Shown: in pieces, positions 1 through 11,700 of the stretch
Position numbering within the stretch: position 1 is the stretch's first letter
Layout: each line of letters begins with the position of its first letter
DNA from: Combretum micranthum
Taxonomy: Eukaryota; Streptophyta; Magnoliopsida; Myrtales; Combretaceae
Assembly (NCBI GenBank): GCA_024138025.1
Contig: JAMXBD010001099.1
Coordinates: 310,001-374,000 of the forward strand
DNA: 64,000 nucleotides
Direction: 5' to 3'
Notes under the pieces: model-generated
Databases searched by the model: none
What the model was told of the DNA's origin: nothing
What the model saw: the letters and a program-made list of their open reading frames with translations, nothing else
Translations under genes and position numbers: made by a program

Positions 1-885
1 GAGCCTCTTAGCTTTGGGATTTGAACTAGTCATAGTATAGAGAGTTTGAGCTTTTTGTGTTGTCTCTAGTTGGGGTTCTACGACTTGAATGGGTGTAAGT
101 ATAGTAGGCGCTTGTCGTATGAATGCTCCTAACATAACCTCTAGGCATCTTATTATGGTTAAAATTTCTTGAGTTCAGTCTTGTGGCAGGGGTGGTCCTT
201 GTTCTTGTTAATCTTCAAAAGGGATGACTAATCATTGCATGATCTCCTTGGGTAGCCTTTTAGAAAAAAAGCGGTATGGCCACATTAGATATCTTTTATC
301 TTGATCATATTATGCACATATGTTACTTAAGGTCACAAGGGTTTAGGAAAAGGAGTGAAGTGAAATACTTTATTGATTGTTTTCATTTTGTTCGTTAGAA
401 AGTCGATAAGAGCACATGAATGGGTATCGTATACCTAACAGTCTTGTTGACAAAAGGGTAGTGCACTATTTTCTTTCTAATTGTAAAGAAAAGGAATTTA
501 AAGGATCGGTTTGGTAACCATGCATTAAACCTTATTGTAGTGCTAAGGTAGAACCACTTTATCCATTCAAATCTTTTATTTCTTACATGTTTCTCCTACA
601 TCGTCCTCTTAAGGCTATTCTCCACTTGTTATCACTTTCCTTCAAATTTGGGGTTGACATTCTATGGTGACTTTTTTATATAGTATTGTCATCCATTGTC
701 TATAACCTCCTAGAGATTTATTAAGTCTTGTATGAAAAATTTTCCACCTTTTTCCAAAACTTCCACTGGTAGTCTATTAAAACATCAAAGTCAAATCTTA
801 GGCCATCTACCATCTACATCTCACTTCTAAAGTCAAACCTCATTATTCTATCCTTCTAATATCTTCTCAACTATTTCCCAAAAAT
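1..885. other. Degraded repeat or intergenic DNA, no gene seen
   Basis: No open reading frame, RNA gene or recognisable domain is visible in this stretch. It runs up to a tRNA-primer-like motif at 892-904 and could be the decayed leader or gag region of a minus-strand LTR retrotransposon lying to the left of that motif. No gag motif could be read, so this is a guess from position only. Confidence 0.3.
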
Positions 886-891
886 CTTGCT

Positions 892-904
892 GCTCTGATA
901 TCAA
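892..904 (-). other. Possible LTR-retrotransposon primer binding site (initiator Met tRNA type)
   Basis: The minus strand reads TTGATATCAGAGC, close to the TGGTATCAGAGC complement of plant initiator methionine tRNA that primes most gypsy and copia elements. If real, an LTR would lie to its right (about 905 onward) on the minus strand. That LTR's ends and target duplication were not found, so this may be a relic or chance. Confidence 0.3.
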
Positions 905-3271
905 CCTAAACTAGTACGCCTTGAAAGGTACCCTAAATGTGGCAGTCTGTATACACAATATTAAAGCCTAAGAATGACTATCTTAGTTATACAAAGACTT
1001 CCATATTATGCATAAGGAGTATTTTACGATAGAAGGAACATGTTGGAGTGGCACATTTTATGATGGTAGCGATTAGATAGAAATGCAAGAGAACTATATA
1101 TCAATAAACTTAAATAAGGTAAATTACATTTCTTAGGGGCATACCTCCACTAATGTCCGCAAATGATTTAGACAGAATAATTATTAATAATAATCTCCAA
1201 AGTAAAAACATATCATATATAAAACATAAAAGATTTCAAGGGAAGCTTCAAGAAGTTCTCAAATCTTTCTTCATAGTCCCAAAATCTACTAGTGATTTCC
1301 TTATCGCCTTTTTCGTTGAGTAAGGTCTCAATTATCCTGTTTCAAGCAAATTCTATCGGGTTGCAAGCTTACAACATGCTTATTGAGATACTTCCATCAA
1401 TTCACACCCACAATCATAGCAAACAAGTTTATTACTTAAAGAATATCCATGCAAAAACCATAAGAAACACATAAATATGTATGGTTATCTAGAAACCACA
1501 CATAAAACAGTTTTACCCCTCTATGACAAGGGTTAGAAAATTCAAATTGAGGTTACACATCCTTTACTGCTAGTCTCCAAGCATTTGCTCACAGTGATTG
1601 GCCGGTGTAGCTCCTTCCCAAGGACGCATTTCCTGAACATATATAATTTCCCTAAGGGAGAGCAAATCTACGACCATGGCAAAATCTCATTGGCTTCTGG
1701 CTCTTCATGTAGGAGTAGCAGCATTCAATAATGTGACTCAACATTATGCTATGCATGATCAATTTATTGTTCGACTCTAATCATGTTAATTTCCATTTAG
1801 GGGTAATCAACAAGATTTACCACATACATAACAATATGATGATGGAAACATAAAGCATTAATTAACCATCTCAAGGTTCCTATATACTTATCATTTATTG
1901 ATTAAGCATAGAAGAATCACAAATATAATACCATGGCATCATACATGCAAATTCATTTTATCTTTTACCTATATTTTAGTGCTCTACTTTACAAGCACAA
2001 ACAAGATGACGAAATTAAGAGGAAGAACTCACTCGTCTCGTCTATTAGAACAATTTCTAGTCGAAATAATTTTCAAGGAAGGGAGTTCTGCAATCTTCAT
2101 CACTTAAACAAAAGAAATCCCTAGAATGAGTACTTTTTATAAGTTCTACTTAAATTTCTATCTACTTCAAATGCTCTATGAATATCTAAGGTTATTTCAA
2201 ACATTTGAAGTCATTTAGGTCTTAGAATCCTACATGGTCAGATTGCGCCCAGACTTAGACTCGTGTTCATTTTTAACACTTTTGCAAGTTTTATCTTAAA
2301 TAGACTTCCTAGGACATTTATAATTTATTCCTATACTTAAAAATATTAAGAACTCAAAAGTGGTTCATAACACAATCATGATCCTAGTGAACTCAAAATG
2401 TAGTTCATGACACAATCATGATTCAGTGATGTGTGCAAAATAGAAATTTTTGTCAAACAATTTTCGTGGAAAGTAGAAAAGTAAAGTTTATGGAAAATAA
2501 CTCTTGGGCTTTTAAGCAAACCTCACATCTAGATTTTTGTAAATATGAAACTTAACTAACAATCATGGTTTTATATTTAGTTTGAATCATTGAATATTTC
2601 ATACTTATAATGGAACTTTATTTAACCAATTATTTTCAAAATGTGAACTTTATGTGTTGGTGAAGAAAATATCCTAAGTTTTTTTTTTTTTTTTGAAATT
2701 TTCTTAGTTTCAATATTTAATAAAAATTTAAGTAAACTTATTCTAAATTTTCTTTCTTGATGAAAAGGGTTTTCATATGTATTTGAGAAAAGAATTTCAT
2801 AAGGTCACAACATTTTAAATAGTAGGAGGTTGATTTTGTTTCTAAATTCTTTTATTGAATGAATCATAAGGCTTTGAAAAATAGATTTAGAAAATTATTC
2901 ACATAACAAAGATTATCAACATTAAATTAAAGAATTTTATTTTGACAAATGATTTTTCATGTGTGTATGAGAAAATAAATTCAAGTTGTATTTTCTCAAA
3001 CATTCTTTAGGGTCTTGGCATTTTCAAAATAAATGAGTGTAGGGTCTGTTTGGTGAGTTTATCACTTATAAATATTAAAATCATGCTGATAAAGTTTCCA
3101 ACATTCCCTTCTACATATTGTATGTCACAGTTTTCAATAAGAAATAAGAAGATGATCTTGTTTTAAAATTTTCCTTTAATAAAATAATTTTTTCCTTATC
3201 TCGAAAATGAGTTTTAAGTAAATATTTAGTCCAATGTCACAAATGCTACCTCAACTTTATCTAAATGTTTA
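905..3271. other. Degraded repeat DNA, possibly an old LTR
   Basis: Only short chance ORFs occur here. The stretch contains one tandem duplication (2350-2427) and long A/T runs. It sits where an LTR would lie if the primer-site-like motif at 892-904 is genuine, but neither terminal dinucleotides nor a target duplication could be identified. Confidence 0.25.
2350..2427. repeat. Tandem duplication of a 39-bp unit
   Basis: Two adjacent copies, 2350-2388 and 2389-2427, both start GAACTCAAAA and both contain CACAATCATGAT. They differ by a handful of substitutions. No function can be read. Confidence 0.8.
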
Positions 3272-3274
3272 ATT
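3272..3274. repeat. CACTA target site duplication, left (ATT)
   Basis: ATT immediately precedes the CACTA terminus and is repeated directly after the right terminus at 7169-7171. A 3-bp duplication is diagnostic of CACTA insertions. Confidence 0.85.
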
Positions 3275-3284
3275 CACTACTAGA

Positions 3285-3540
3285 AAACTAGCCTTTAGAG
3301 ACAAAAATTTGCAATGGAAAATTTTGTCTCTAAAAAAATGAATTAGCACAGATTTGCGACGGATTTGTGATGACATAAATTATGAATAATCTTATAACTT
3401 TTATATACTTCTGTAATGGAATTTGCAACGAAACTTTCGTTGCAAATTTGTCTCTGATTTTAGTGGGAAAGAAATTATTTTAGCACCAATTTATACTTTT
3501 TCAAATCCTGTTGCAAGTCTGTCTCTAAACTAAATTATAA
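3285..3540. repeat. CACTA left subterminal repeat array
   Basis: Short direct and inverted motifs occur here: TTTAGAGACAAAAATTTGC followed by its partial inverse AAATTTTGTCTCTAAA, then GATTTGCGACGGATTTG, TTGCAACGAAAC and GTCTCTAAAC. The same words recur in opposite orientation at 6995-7150. In characterised CACTA elements such arrays bind the transposase. Confidence 0.7.
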
Positions 3541-4704
3541 TATATGTATATTTCAATAATTATGTTTAAAATATAGTTTTAATTATACATATAAATATAT
3601 ATATGTGTGCAATATATTATGTGGACTTATATTAAATTTTTAAATTATTTTATTATATAATAAATATAATATGTATAATCATATGCCATGTACAACTAAT
3701 ACTATATACTTTATTTATAATATATTACATATTTATATACTATAAAGTATAAACAATAAATAGTACTTAAAATAAGCTCGTTATACACATTTATACATTT
3801 CATAGTTATTATTTACATCTATTATATATTCTTTTACATAATAATTCTTATTAAAAAAATTAAAGTATACTACTTCATAAAATAATGTGAAACAATAATA
3901 TAATATGTTATATATAAGTAATATCATAAAATGCTACTTAAAAATAAACTATATTTCAATAATGAAATATGTAAAATAAAAGAACTACTATTAAGTGTAA
4001 ATAAGTATATATAAAAATATAAATATATAAATATTATATTCTATTTTAATAATATATTAATAATATGTATATTCATATTATTTATAATGTTTTATTATAT
4101 ATATTTATTATAAGTATTCATAAGTTATTGAATATATAAAAAAATTGTTCTATATATCTTACATAATTTATATTTACATGCTTTATATTATTTAAAATAT
4201 AATAAAATATTTGCCAAAAAAAATATACTATGTAAAAATATAGTATATTTAAATAATAAAATGATAATATAAAATAATTAGTTAAATCTAAATATATTTA
4301 AATGGATATTATATATTATTTTATTATTATATTAATGAAAAATAGATTTTAATATTGTTTATAGTATATTTATTATATACATCTAATACAATATAATTTA
4401 TAAGATTTACATAATTTATTAAGCGTAATAAAAAGTGATATAAATAATAAACATATTATTTAATAATATATAATTTATTAAGTTAATATAAAATGTTATA
4501 AATGAATAATTAATCTATAATGAAGGGTAAAGTTGTAATATAATATGTTTAAGAGAGTATTTTTGTCTTTTAACAAACGGATTTAGACTGAGGAAATTGT
4601 TCATAAAGAACTAGAAGAGGAGGAGTTAGGTCGATTGCAAGTCGCCGGCGTATAGCTGGTGTTGAAGCATGTTAAAGTTTCGACAAAATTCAAGACTGCC
4701 TATA

Positions 4705-4830
4705 AGCCGCTAGCATATGTGGGAACACCAACATAAGGCTGCTGACTTGAAGCTTCAAGGCAATAAGAACAGCTAGCATATATGGGAATGCCTATGTAAG
4801 GCTATTGGCGTAAAGCTTAAAGGCCGCTGC
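4705..4830 (+). repeat. Imperfect ~64-bp repeats in the U3 of the nested solo LTR
   Basis: Two units, starting about 4705 and 4769, share CTAGCATAT-TGGGAA, then CC-A--TAAGGCT, then GAAGCTT/TAAAGCTT and AAGGC. A third partial unit follows (GCCATCGACATATGGCTG). They lie 150-280 bp upstream of the TATA box, where LTR enhancer repeats are expected. Confidence 0.65.
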
Positions 4831-4980
4831 ATTGAAGTTATAAGCCATCGACATATGGCTGACGTACGATGTAAAATTTGCTTTTTTATTTTTAAGCCAC
4901 CCCTGCACCACTAGCTTTGTACCAGCCTTTTTGGTGTGAGTTTTCCTAGTTTTCTAATCTATTCTTTGTCCCTAAAGCTC

Positions 4981-4987
4981 TATAAAT
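4981..4987 (+). promoter_or_regulatory. TATA box of the nested solo LTR
   Basis: CTCTATAAATAGATCC is a strong plant TATA context and falls about 410 bp into the LTR, as expected for a U3/R promoter. Transcription would run rightward. Confidence 0.6.
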
Positions 4988-6040
4988 AGATCCTTAAGTT
5001 CTTAGAACCGTAAGTGCTCTCAAGAACAAGACCTAGGTAATACCGATCCTTTTCTTTTTCTTTAGAAATCCTAAGTTATCTACTCTAAGTTGATGTTTTG
5101 TTTTCGAAGGAAATCAAGTTTCTTGAGGAGTGTGAAGAAACCCTAAATTGAGTTGAAGTTTTGTGTTGTTGTTATTCAAGGAGGAAGGCGAGATTATCTT
5201 AGGATTTTGTAATTCATAGGATTATATGATTATAGAATTATGTTTACCTTTGTGATTATAAAGGAATGATTTTTATTGGTTTTGGTTTAATTTGTATTAC
5301 ATGGATTTTAGGGTTTGGAGGAATTGTGGAGGAAAATTTTGTTCTTTTGGAAAGATTTTGAATTTCAATCAAAGAAAAAGGTGTGGATTTGTATTTCTAT
5401 TAAGATTAGGGTTTTAGATGAAGTTTGGATTAGGTTTATGCTATGAAAGTGGTAAATTGAAATCTATTATGTTTATGAGCTCAGGTGATTTTGTTGATTT
5501 AGGGTTCTTGTTCCTAAAGCGAATTCAGGTACAACCATACCATGTTTGTTGATTGTGCTTGTAGGTTTATAATCATAAAACTGACCTAATATAATTTGAA
5601 TTTAATTGCATCGTTTATTGATTGTGATTGGTTGCGGTTATTAAGGACTAGGGAGACTGTGATACTAACGCTGGCAACTTAATGATCCTTGCGTAGTGTT
5701 GTCCTAAGTAGAATTGCATCTAGAGATGCTTTTGGTAGTTTAGAAGTAGTGCGAGTATGACATCCTAGGTTTGTAGGAGATTCGCAACACCATATATGTA
5801 TACATTACTATTTTCTATATTAATTGTTTTTAGGGAGTCTTGAGATACTCCGGGTTTGGGATTAGTGTACAATGGTTCTGAATTGTATTGTTTGTTGGCT
5901 AATTGAAGATAATAATCATGTGATTGATGCATTAAATATTAAGTTGTATATGATATTGCTTATTGTTTGTTAACGTACATGTGTTTTTTATTTGGCGTAC
6001 TAGGCATTTTTGCTCATTCTTTTACCTTTTTCAAGAATAG

Positions 6041-6135
6041 GTGAAGATCCAATAGTATATGATTTATCGAGCTATGATGTGTTCATGGACTACGGGGAGA
6101 GCGATAGTGGTATGGATTATCTTATTGATATTTAG
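6041..6135 (+). other. Short acidic ORF after a splice-acceptor-like site in an LTR
   Basis: After TTTTTCAAGAATAG, the phase beginning GT-GAA-GAT stays open for 30 codons and ends TAG. The peptide is rich in Asp and Glu and finishes YGESDSGMDYLIDI. Upstream lies the block GTACTAGGCATTTTTGCTCA. The same arrangement occurs at 12721-12815, 22716-22790, 30875-30948 and 43486-43550. There is no start codon at the beginning, so if translated it would be the last exon of a spliced reading frame. Function unknown. Confidence 0.45.
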
Positions 6136-6828
6136 ATTTAGATTGTTTAATTTAGAGATAGTGGTTTAAGAAGAGCATATGTGTTTTGTTTAGCTTTTGA
6201 GATTTTAAATGTTTTGAGGATTTTCTTATTATGTTTTAAGTTGGTTTTTGGTTCATGCTAATTGATGATGTAAGGAAGTTTTATTCTTTTTAAGTATTAA
6301 TGTTACATTCTTGAGAGTAATTGGTGATATATGATGTATATTTGTGGATTAGAGAAATTTTATAGCCTTAGCGTGTCCATCTTTGGTAAGGACATACGGC
6401 GGGCTGATAACATCTTTAGATTAGAGAGTTACATAAAATATAAAATAAGTAATGTAACAACATAATTATTATATATATCATTAAATATATATAAAAATTA
6501 TAATAATAATATTTTTAATAATAATAATATCATATTTGGAAAACAAAAATTATAATATACTACTAAAATATAATATATTTATAATAAATATATAATTTAA
6601 AATAATTATTATAAAATGTAAACTTAGTTTATATAAATATTTATATTATTTTAATAAAATATTAATGAAAAATCCTTAATAAATAGGCAAAGTGGAATTA
6701 TAAAATATATGTAGAATGTTTTATAGTTATAATATTATAAATTATGATATATCTTAAATAAACAATAATGGAACTTTATTCATAAAGATAACAATTGGTC
6801 CATGGTTTAGTGCTTGTGAAAACTTTAA

Positions 6829-6882
6829 TATTAAGTGTGCTAGTATTCAATGATGGGTGACCTCTTGGGAAGGATAAATAGG
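6829..6882 (+). other. 5S rRNA-like fragment inside the CACTA element
   Basis: The stretch reads TTAAGTGTGCTAG, then GATGGGTGACCTCTTGGGAAG, which matches the 3' half of plant 5S rRNA, including its internal promoter C-box region. The 5' half is absent or unrecognisable. It is probably a relic of a 5S-bearing TRIM (Cassandra-like) or a 5S-derived SINE; ends were not determined. It is not a functional 5S gene. Confidence 0.55.
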
Positions 6883-6994
6883 AGGCAAATGAGAAAATTT
6901 TTAAATAATTTATCTTATAATCAAATATAGTTTGTGACGGAATAATTTCATTTATTATTTACTAATTGAGTATTTAATAATAACAAATTCTAAA

Positions 6995-7150
6995 ACAGAG
7001 ATAGATTTAGGACAGAAATTCCATCGCAAATTTGCAACAGATATTAAATCTGTCTCTAAAATAATTAGAAATGATGATTTTTTAGATAGAAATTTGTGAC
7101 AAAAAATTTATCTCTGAAAGTCTTCAGAGATAGATTTTTTATCTCTAAAG
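6995..7150. repeat. CACTA right subterminal repeat array
   Basis: Motifs CAGAGATAGATTT, TTGCAACAGAT, CTGTCTCTAAAA and TTTATCTCTGAAAG repeat here and mirror the array inside the left end. The last copy lies next to the terminal TTTTTTGTAGTG. Confidence 0.7.
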
Positions 7151-7890
7151 CCAAAATTTTTTGTAGTGATTAACTACTTGAACTCGTTAGCTGATGTAGC
7201 ACTTCCAACCTATACAAACGTGCCACACGTCAACAAACGTGGAAATATATTATTTTTTATATGTTTTGTAACTATGTTTATCATTATCATAATTAATAGC
7301 ATCACTAATAATCTTATTATAGTAATTGTTACTTTGAAAGAATAGCATGGGCTATCAGATATAATAGCCCAACTTGATGAGAATCTCCCTAATGAGCCCA
7401 CTCAGACTTGTTTCTTTGCTTACTTAACATGGTCTCTTTGATTTCGTATTATATCTTAGACTAATTGTTAAAATGTTAGCAATGTGGGACATTCATCATC
7501 TTCCTCTCTTTTTAGGATCTTCACTTCGTCCTCTCACTACCCTTCTCTTTCTCTCTCTAACTAAGAGCCTAGACTTTCTTCTCCATCTTAGCCGACTCTA
7601 GCTCTAGTCATCAACCTAACCATCTCTAGTAAGACTCACAACCATCCACAAGCAAGAACCTATGGGATGTAATCTTATTTGATCAAAGAAAAGTAGCACT
7701 TGGAACATAATTTGAAAATATGGAAACATCTTTGTTGCAGAGATCTTAAAAACCTCTTAAATCTAAATATGTAGTATATGTATATGTATATATTCCTAAC
7801 AAATGGCATTAAAAATTGGTTGGTTTTGGAATGGTTCAACCTTTATTATTCCCAATCTACTAGGTAACTCTTTTGAATTGACAAAACTGG

Positions 7891-7919
7891 TCTCTTTCTC
7901 TCTCTCTCTCTCTCTCTCA
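7891..7919 (+). repeat. (TC)n microsatellite
   Basis: A run of TC dinucleotides with one interruption near its start. Confidence 0.9.
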
Positions 7920-8010
7920 CTCACTTTAAATGGGTTATGTGGTATATGAATTAGTGTAGAAGAAGAAAATAGATGGGGTTACTTAAGTAATTAACACACG
8001 TGATTCAACA

Positions 8011-8044
8011 TCTCTATCTCTCTCTCTCCACACACACACACATA
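8011..8044 (+). repeat. (TC)n(CA)n compound microsatellite
   Basis: TCTC-type repeats pass directly into CACACACACACA. Confidence 0.9.
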
Positions 8045-8309
8045 CATGTCCTTTGGAATGCCAAAATATCAAAGCACATTCTTGTTTTAATTAATCTATC
8101 TTGCTTACATCCAACTTCTAATTTCAATTAATGATACCATCATCCTATATTTTTGGTTAAAAAGATAGGGCATAATTTTGTAGCTCTCTTTGCGTTAAAA
8201 TACCCTAATACTGCACACAATTTTCATTCCTTCTCTCTATCTCCCCCTCTCCCCCCTCCTATTAAAGACTCAAACTTTTCAAATCTCTCTATGTTAAAAC
8301 AAAGATCAA

Positions 8310-8369
8310 ATGGCTTCTCTTTTTGGTGCTTCAATTTGTTTAACTTCTGTCTCATCCTCTGTGAAATAG
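8310..8369 (+). CDS. Possible first-exon fragment with plastid-transit-like N-terminus
   Basis: The ATG at 8310 follows a CT-rich leader that resembles a plant core-promoter Y-patch. It opens 19 codons beginning MASLFGASICLTSVSSS, which is rich in Ser and Thr and lacks acidic residues like a chloroplast transit peptide, then meets TAG. A weak donor-like GTGAAA lies just before the stop. This could be exon 1 of a lost or unrecognised plastid-protein gene, or chance. No downstream exon was recognised. Confidence 0.15.
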   Translation: MASLFGASICLTSVSSSVK

Positions 8370-9370
8370 CCCTAGGTAATGGTATTATCTGATCTTTCAT
8401 GGGTATTGCTTGATTGGTTGTGTTATTTGTCATATTTTAACTTAGGTGGCTTTCTTTTTATTTTGTACATGCATTTGTTTTGATTCAAAAGTGATAGAAT
8501 TTAATAATATGAGTGGTTTTGAATAGAAAGTAGTGAGTTTATGCATGATTGCTTAACAAAGAAAAAGCTTTTTCAATGATTTTTCTCCTTTTTCAAAATA
8601 AATTATATGAAGATAACTTTTGTAATTGAATTCGTTCATGTTTTCCTACTTGTATATTATTGAGATGTTGAGTTTTGACCGGTAGGCAAATTGTTTAAAT
8701 ACAAGTAGGTCTTTACTGGGGTCTTTAGCTTCATATCCGTCAACAAATTCATGCGGCAACTAGTTCATGTAACAAGTAGTCCGTCATTAATCTTTCATGA
8801 TTCTTTGTCCCACATGGGTAGAAAAATTAAAAACAAACCTTCTATATAAGATTCATTTAAAGAAACTAAGTTTCAATTCAAAAGTGGCTTAAATGGACTA
8901 AGTAAGAGGCGACTGGATATGTGCATTAGTTAGTAGGCTTAGGCCCATTTAGTTTTGTTCTTTTAAATTATTAAGTATGATAATTATAGTTGAAATGATT
9001 CAGTACTAATTATAGTGATAAAAGTAGTTTAATTTGAAAATTAAATAAAAATATTTGTAGTGGACACGTGGCACATTTGTTTAGGTTAGAAATAGTGTTA
9101 GTAAATTGACTAATTGAAAGTTCTAGTAGTTAATTGAATATTTTGGTAAAGTTGAGATAGCATTCATGACATTAGCCCTAAATATTTTACATAATAAAGG
9201 ATTGTCCTTTGTTAAAGTTCAAAATTTCATTTTGGCATAACAACATCATTATGAATGATCTATGTACATGAACTTCACTATACTTATTTATTTTTAATTT
9301 TAGCAAGATAAAAAAAAAAAAGAAATAAACAAGAACATGAATGAAAATATAAGAAAATCAAAATAGAAAT

Positions 9371-9603
9371 ATGGGAGCCTCAGATTATGGTAAAGGCTTC
9401 TCAAGACTTGAACTAATCTAGTCATCATATATAATAAATAAAACAAAGTGTAAAGAAAGAAAATTGGAAGTCTTAGATTTTTATCAAGGCTTCCCGAGAC
9501 TTAAAATATTTCTAGTATCATGAAAAAAATCAAGATAGATAATGAAAAGCATGGAGTCTTAGATTGTGTCAAGACTCATGAGACTTGAATTATTCTAGTC
9601 TCC
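9371..9603. repeat. Three spaced copies of a ~57-bp repeat
   Basis: Copies at about 9372-9428, 9466-9521 and 9549-9602 share G-AG-CT-AGATT, then AAG-CTT--C-AGACTTGAA, then TCTAGT. The spacing is ~94 and ~83 bp. The copies are diverged, so the array is old. Confidence 0.6.
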
Positions 9604-9749
9604 TTTGAACTTGATTTATTAGCCAATCTAAACTAGAAGTTGACTAGTCTTATAAGCAAATAAATAAATAGAGTGCATAAATAAAAAAGTGCATGAAATA
9701 AATGAAGTTATATTAGCGAGCAATAGGCTCTAAAAATTATAAGCACTAC

Positions 9750-9768
9750 ATATATATATATATATATT
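9750..9768. repeat. (TA)n microsatellite
   Basis: An uninterrupted TA run. Confidence 0.85.
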
Positions 9769-10041
9769 AACATTCAAAAAGTTAAGTTAGCAACATGAAA
9801 TAAAAGAACATATTTATGAACATGAACATAAATATTGTGATATGAACAATATGTTGTCTTGCATTTCTATTCCCTAGCATATGCACCATGGGAAATTTTT
9901 ATGGAAAGGTTCATGGACATACACATACACGTACATATCACATGTCATAATATATATGGAGGGTGTTTAGTATTTACGTAATATGAGATGGAAGAAAAAT
10001 TTTGTGAAGGCACAAAAGTTTTTTTTTTTTTTTTTATGGTT

Positions 10042-10065
10042 GGGGTGGGGGTGGGGGTGGGGGGG
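10042..10065 (+). other. G-quadruplex candidate
   Basis: Four runs of four or more G separated by single T residues lie in a few dozen bases, directly after a ~15-bp poly-T. This fits the classic intramolecular G4 pattern with one-base loops. The neighbourhood is otherwise AT-rich. Confidence 0.7.
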
Positions 10066-11665
10066 TAGGTTTCGGTTTAAGAGGGTAGAAAAGAGAGGGA
10101 GAGAGCTTGAGAAAAAAAATTACATAAGTTTTTTTATGGCATGAAAAGTGTGTAAGAAGTGAAGGAGGGAGGTGATATTTATAGAGAAAAAGGAGGGAAT
10201 TAAAGATGTAAAAATAAATTAAAATAAAATAAGAGAAAAAAGGGAAGGGGCAGTAATTGACCATAAGAGAGGAGAGTGGGAATAAAAATTAATTTAAATA
10301 TATAAAGTGTAATGAAGTGTATGAGAAGTTAAGTAAAATGTATAGTGAAAGTTTTATGGAAAAAAGAAATGTAAAAGATAGGTGTGTAAGTGTGTAATAA
10401 TAGACATAAGAAAAAGTAAAGTAGGGTGAATAGTAATGAATAGAAAAAAGTAAGATGAAGTGGCAAATTAATTACTAATAGAGATAAAATACGTGTATGT
10501 TAGCTATATCAGATGTTTTTATAACCTGAAAAAAAAAATTTATCTGATATTGCATAAGTATTTTAATATTTTTCTAGTATAAACTGTTTGTCAAAATATT
10601 TTGCCTTGTTTTGCTTATTGGTGCTTGGATACAAAAACCTACTCCATAAAGGCTTAAAACCATTAAAGTTTTGCCGAATTTGATCATTTTAATGTATAAA
10701 CTATTTATTCAGTTCATATTTCGAGTTTATCTTATTTTTATAATTTATTCCATATTTTAGGGTTTTAGAAGCCATCTTATCAAGTCTAGAGTTTTCAAGG
10801 TTTAAGGTTGACTTGGTTAGACTTTAGGGTTGCGGTTTCGTTTTTTACTCTAAGATTTTACCTATAAGATTACCGTAAAAATTCTAGGGGTTTATAATGA
10901 TAAGATTTTATTTCATATTATTTTATCATTAGATATTATTTGGATATACTACCTCATTTGTGTTTTGGAGATCAAATATATGCATTGTTTAGCGTAGAGT
11001 GTCCAAGTAGAATGATTATCGTATTTTTCCTTTGTTTTTGAAGGTACTCCTTTTCTTAGGGTTAGGTATTTAGGATTTTCTATTCCTGTTTTATTTATCA
11101 GACATCTTTGGTCTATTTGACTTATCTGATATTGTCCAAGGTTCCTAAAACTTATGATTGGTTCGGATAAATTCTAGGGTTTCTTAGTTTTAAGGTCAAA
11201 TCAGATTGATCAGGTTATAATATACGAAATTGTTTTGGTGATGATGCATTTTTATTAAATTACTTACCTTTAGGGTTTCGAGCTTTGCTTAATTCATCTG
11301 ATATCCTAGGGTTATTAATTCTTTATCTGGTCCCATCTAGGATTTCTAGAGTTCGGTTTTAACTTGGGTCGGTTTTAGGTTTCCAGTTTGGGTATTAACT
11401 CTAGGGTTTCTATCTAAGAGTATCGAAAAATCTAGGGGCTTATAATGACATAGCCCTTACTAGCTCGAGTTAGTATAATTTTAGGAAATCAAAGGCGTGA
11501 TTCAATCTATGACCAACCTTTTTATGAAAAATTAGACAATCACAAGCATGATTATACCCATGATTTAGAATCATGACCATGATCGGTCTAACCCTCTATT
11601 TCATTGTTTCGCTCTATTTGAAAAAATAATTAAAAAATAAATATAATGGAATGTGTTGTATGTAT

Positions 11666-11700
11666 TATGTATGTATGTATGTATGTATGTATGTATGTAT
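11666..11700. repeat. (ATGT)n microsatellite
   Basis: About eight to nine perfect tetranucleotide units. Confidence 0.9.

Larger units (their letters stand above)
4571..6412 (+). mobile_element. Solo LTR (gypsy type) nested in the CACTA element
   Basis: An 1842-bp block of normal composition interrupts AT-rich CACTA filler and is flanked by TCTTT on both sides (4566-4570 and 6413-6417). It starts TAACAAACGG (TA, perhaps from TG by one transition) and ends GATAACA, matching the TG...CA layout of an LTR. Inside are a TATA box (4981-4987), two imperfect ~64-bp repeats upstream of it (4705-4830), and near the 3' end a pyrimidine tract with an AG acceptor followed by a short acidic ORF, a layout shared with three other LTRs in this window. 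It was probably left by recombination between the LTRs of a full element. The boundaries rest on the duplication and were found by eye. Confidence 0.75.
3275..7168. mobile_element. CACTA (En/Spm-type) DNA transposon, non-autonomous, complete
   Basis: The left end begins CACTACTAGAAAACTAG and the right end finishes TTTTTTGTAGTG, i.e. inverted CACTA termini. A 3-bp target duplication ATT flanks both sides (3272-3274 and 7169-7171), as expected for this superfamily. Just inside each end lie inverted copies of subterminal motifs built on TAGAGACAAA / GTCTCTAA and TTTGCAACG-like words, the usual transposase binding arrays. No transposase coding sequence is present: the interior is extremely AT-rich (about 3550-4550 and 6430-6780), apart from a nested solo LTR at 4571-6412 and a 5S-like fragment. 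It would need a partner element to move. Confidence 0.9.
7172..9370. other. Intergenic DNA, mainly low complexity
   Basis: This holds two pyrimidine microsatellites (7891-7919 and 8011-8044), a CT-rich tract at 8229-8262 and a short transit-peptide-like ORF at 8310-8369. No transposon ends, RNA genes or domains were seen. Confidence 0.4.

Noticed and set aside
1933..2124. Overlapping 63-69 codon ORFs on the plus strand
   Set aside because: Two overlapping frames of similar length in AT-rich repeat DNA, no domain, no coding-like composition.
10034..10264. 76-codon minus-strand ORF
   Set aside because: The reading is created by the G-rich run (poly-Pro) and purine-rich low complexity. No domain.
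10800..11440. TAGGGTTT-like words as interstitial telomere repeats
   Set aside because: The words are isolated and not in tandem. No array is present.
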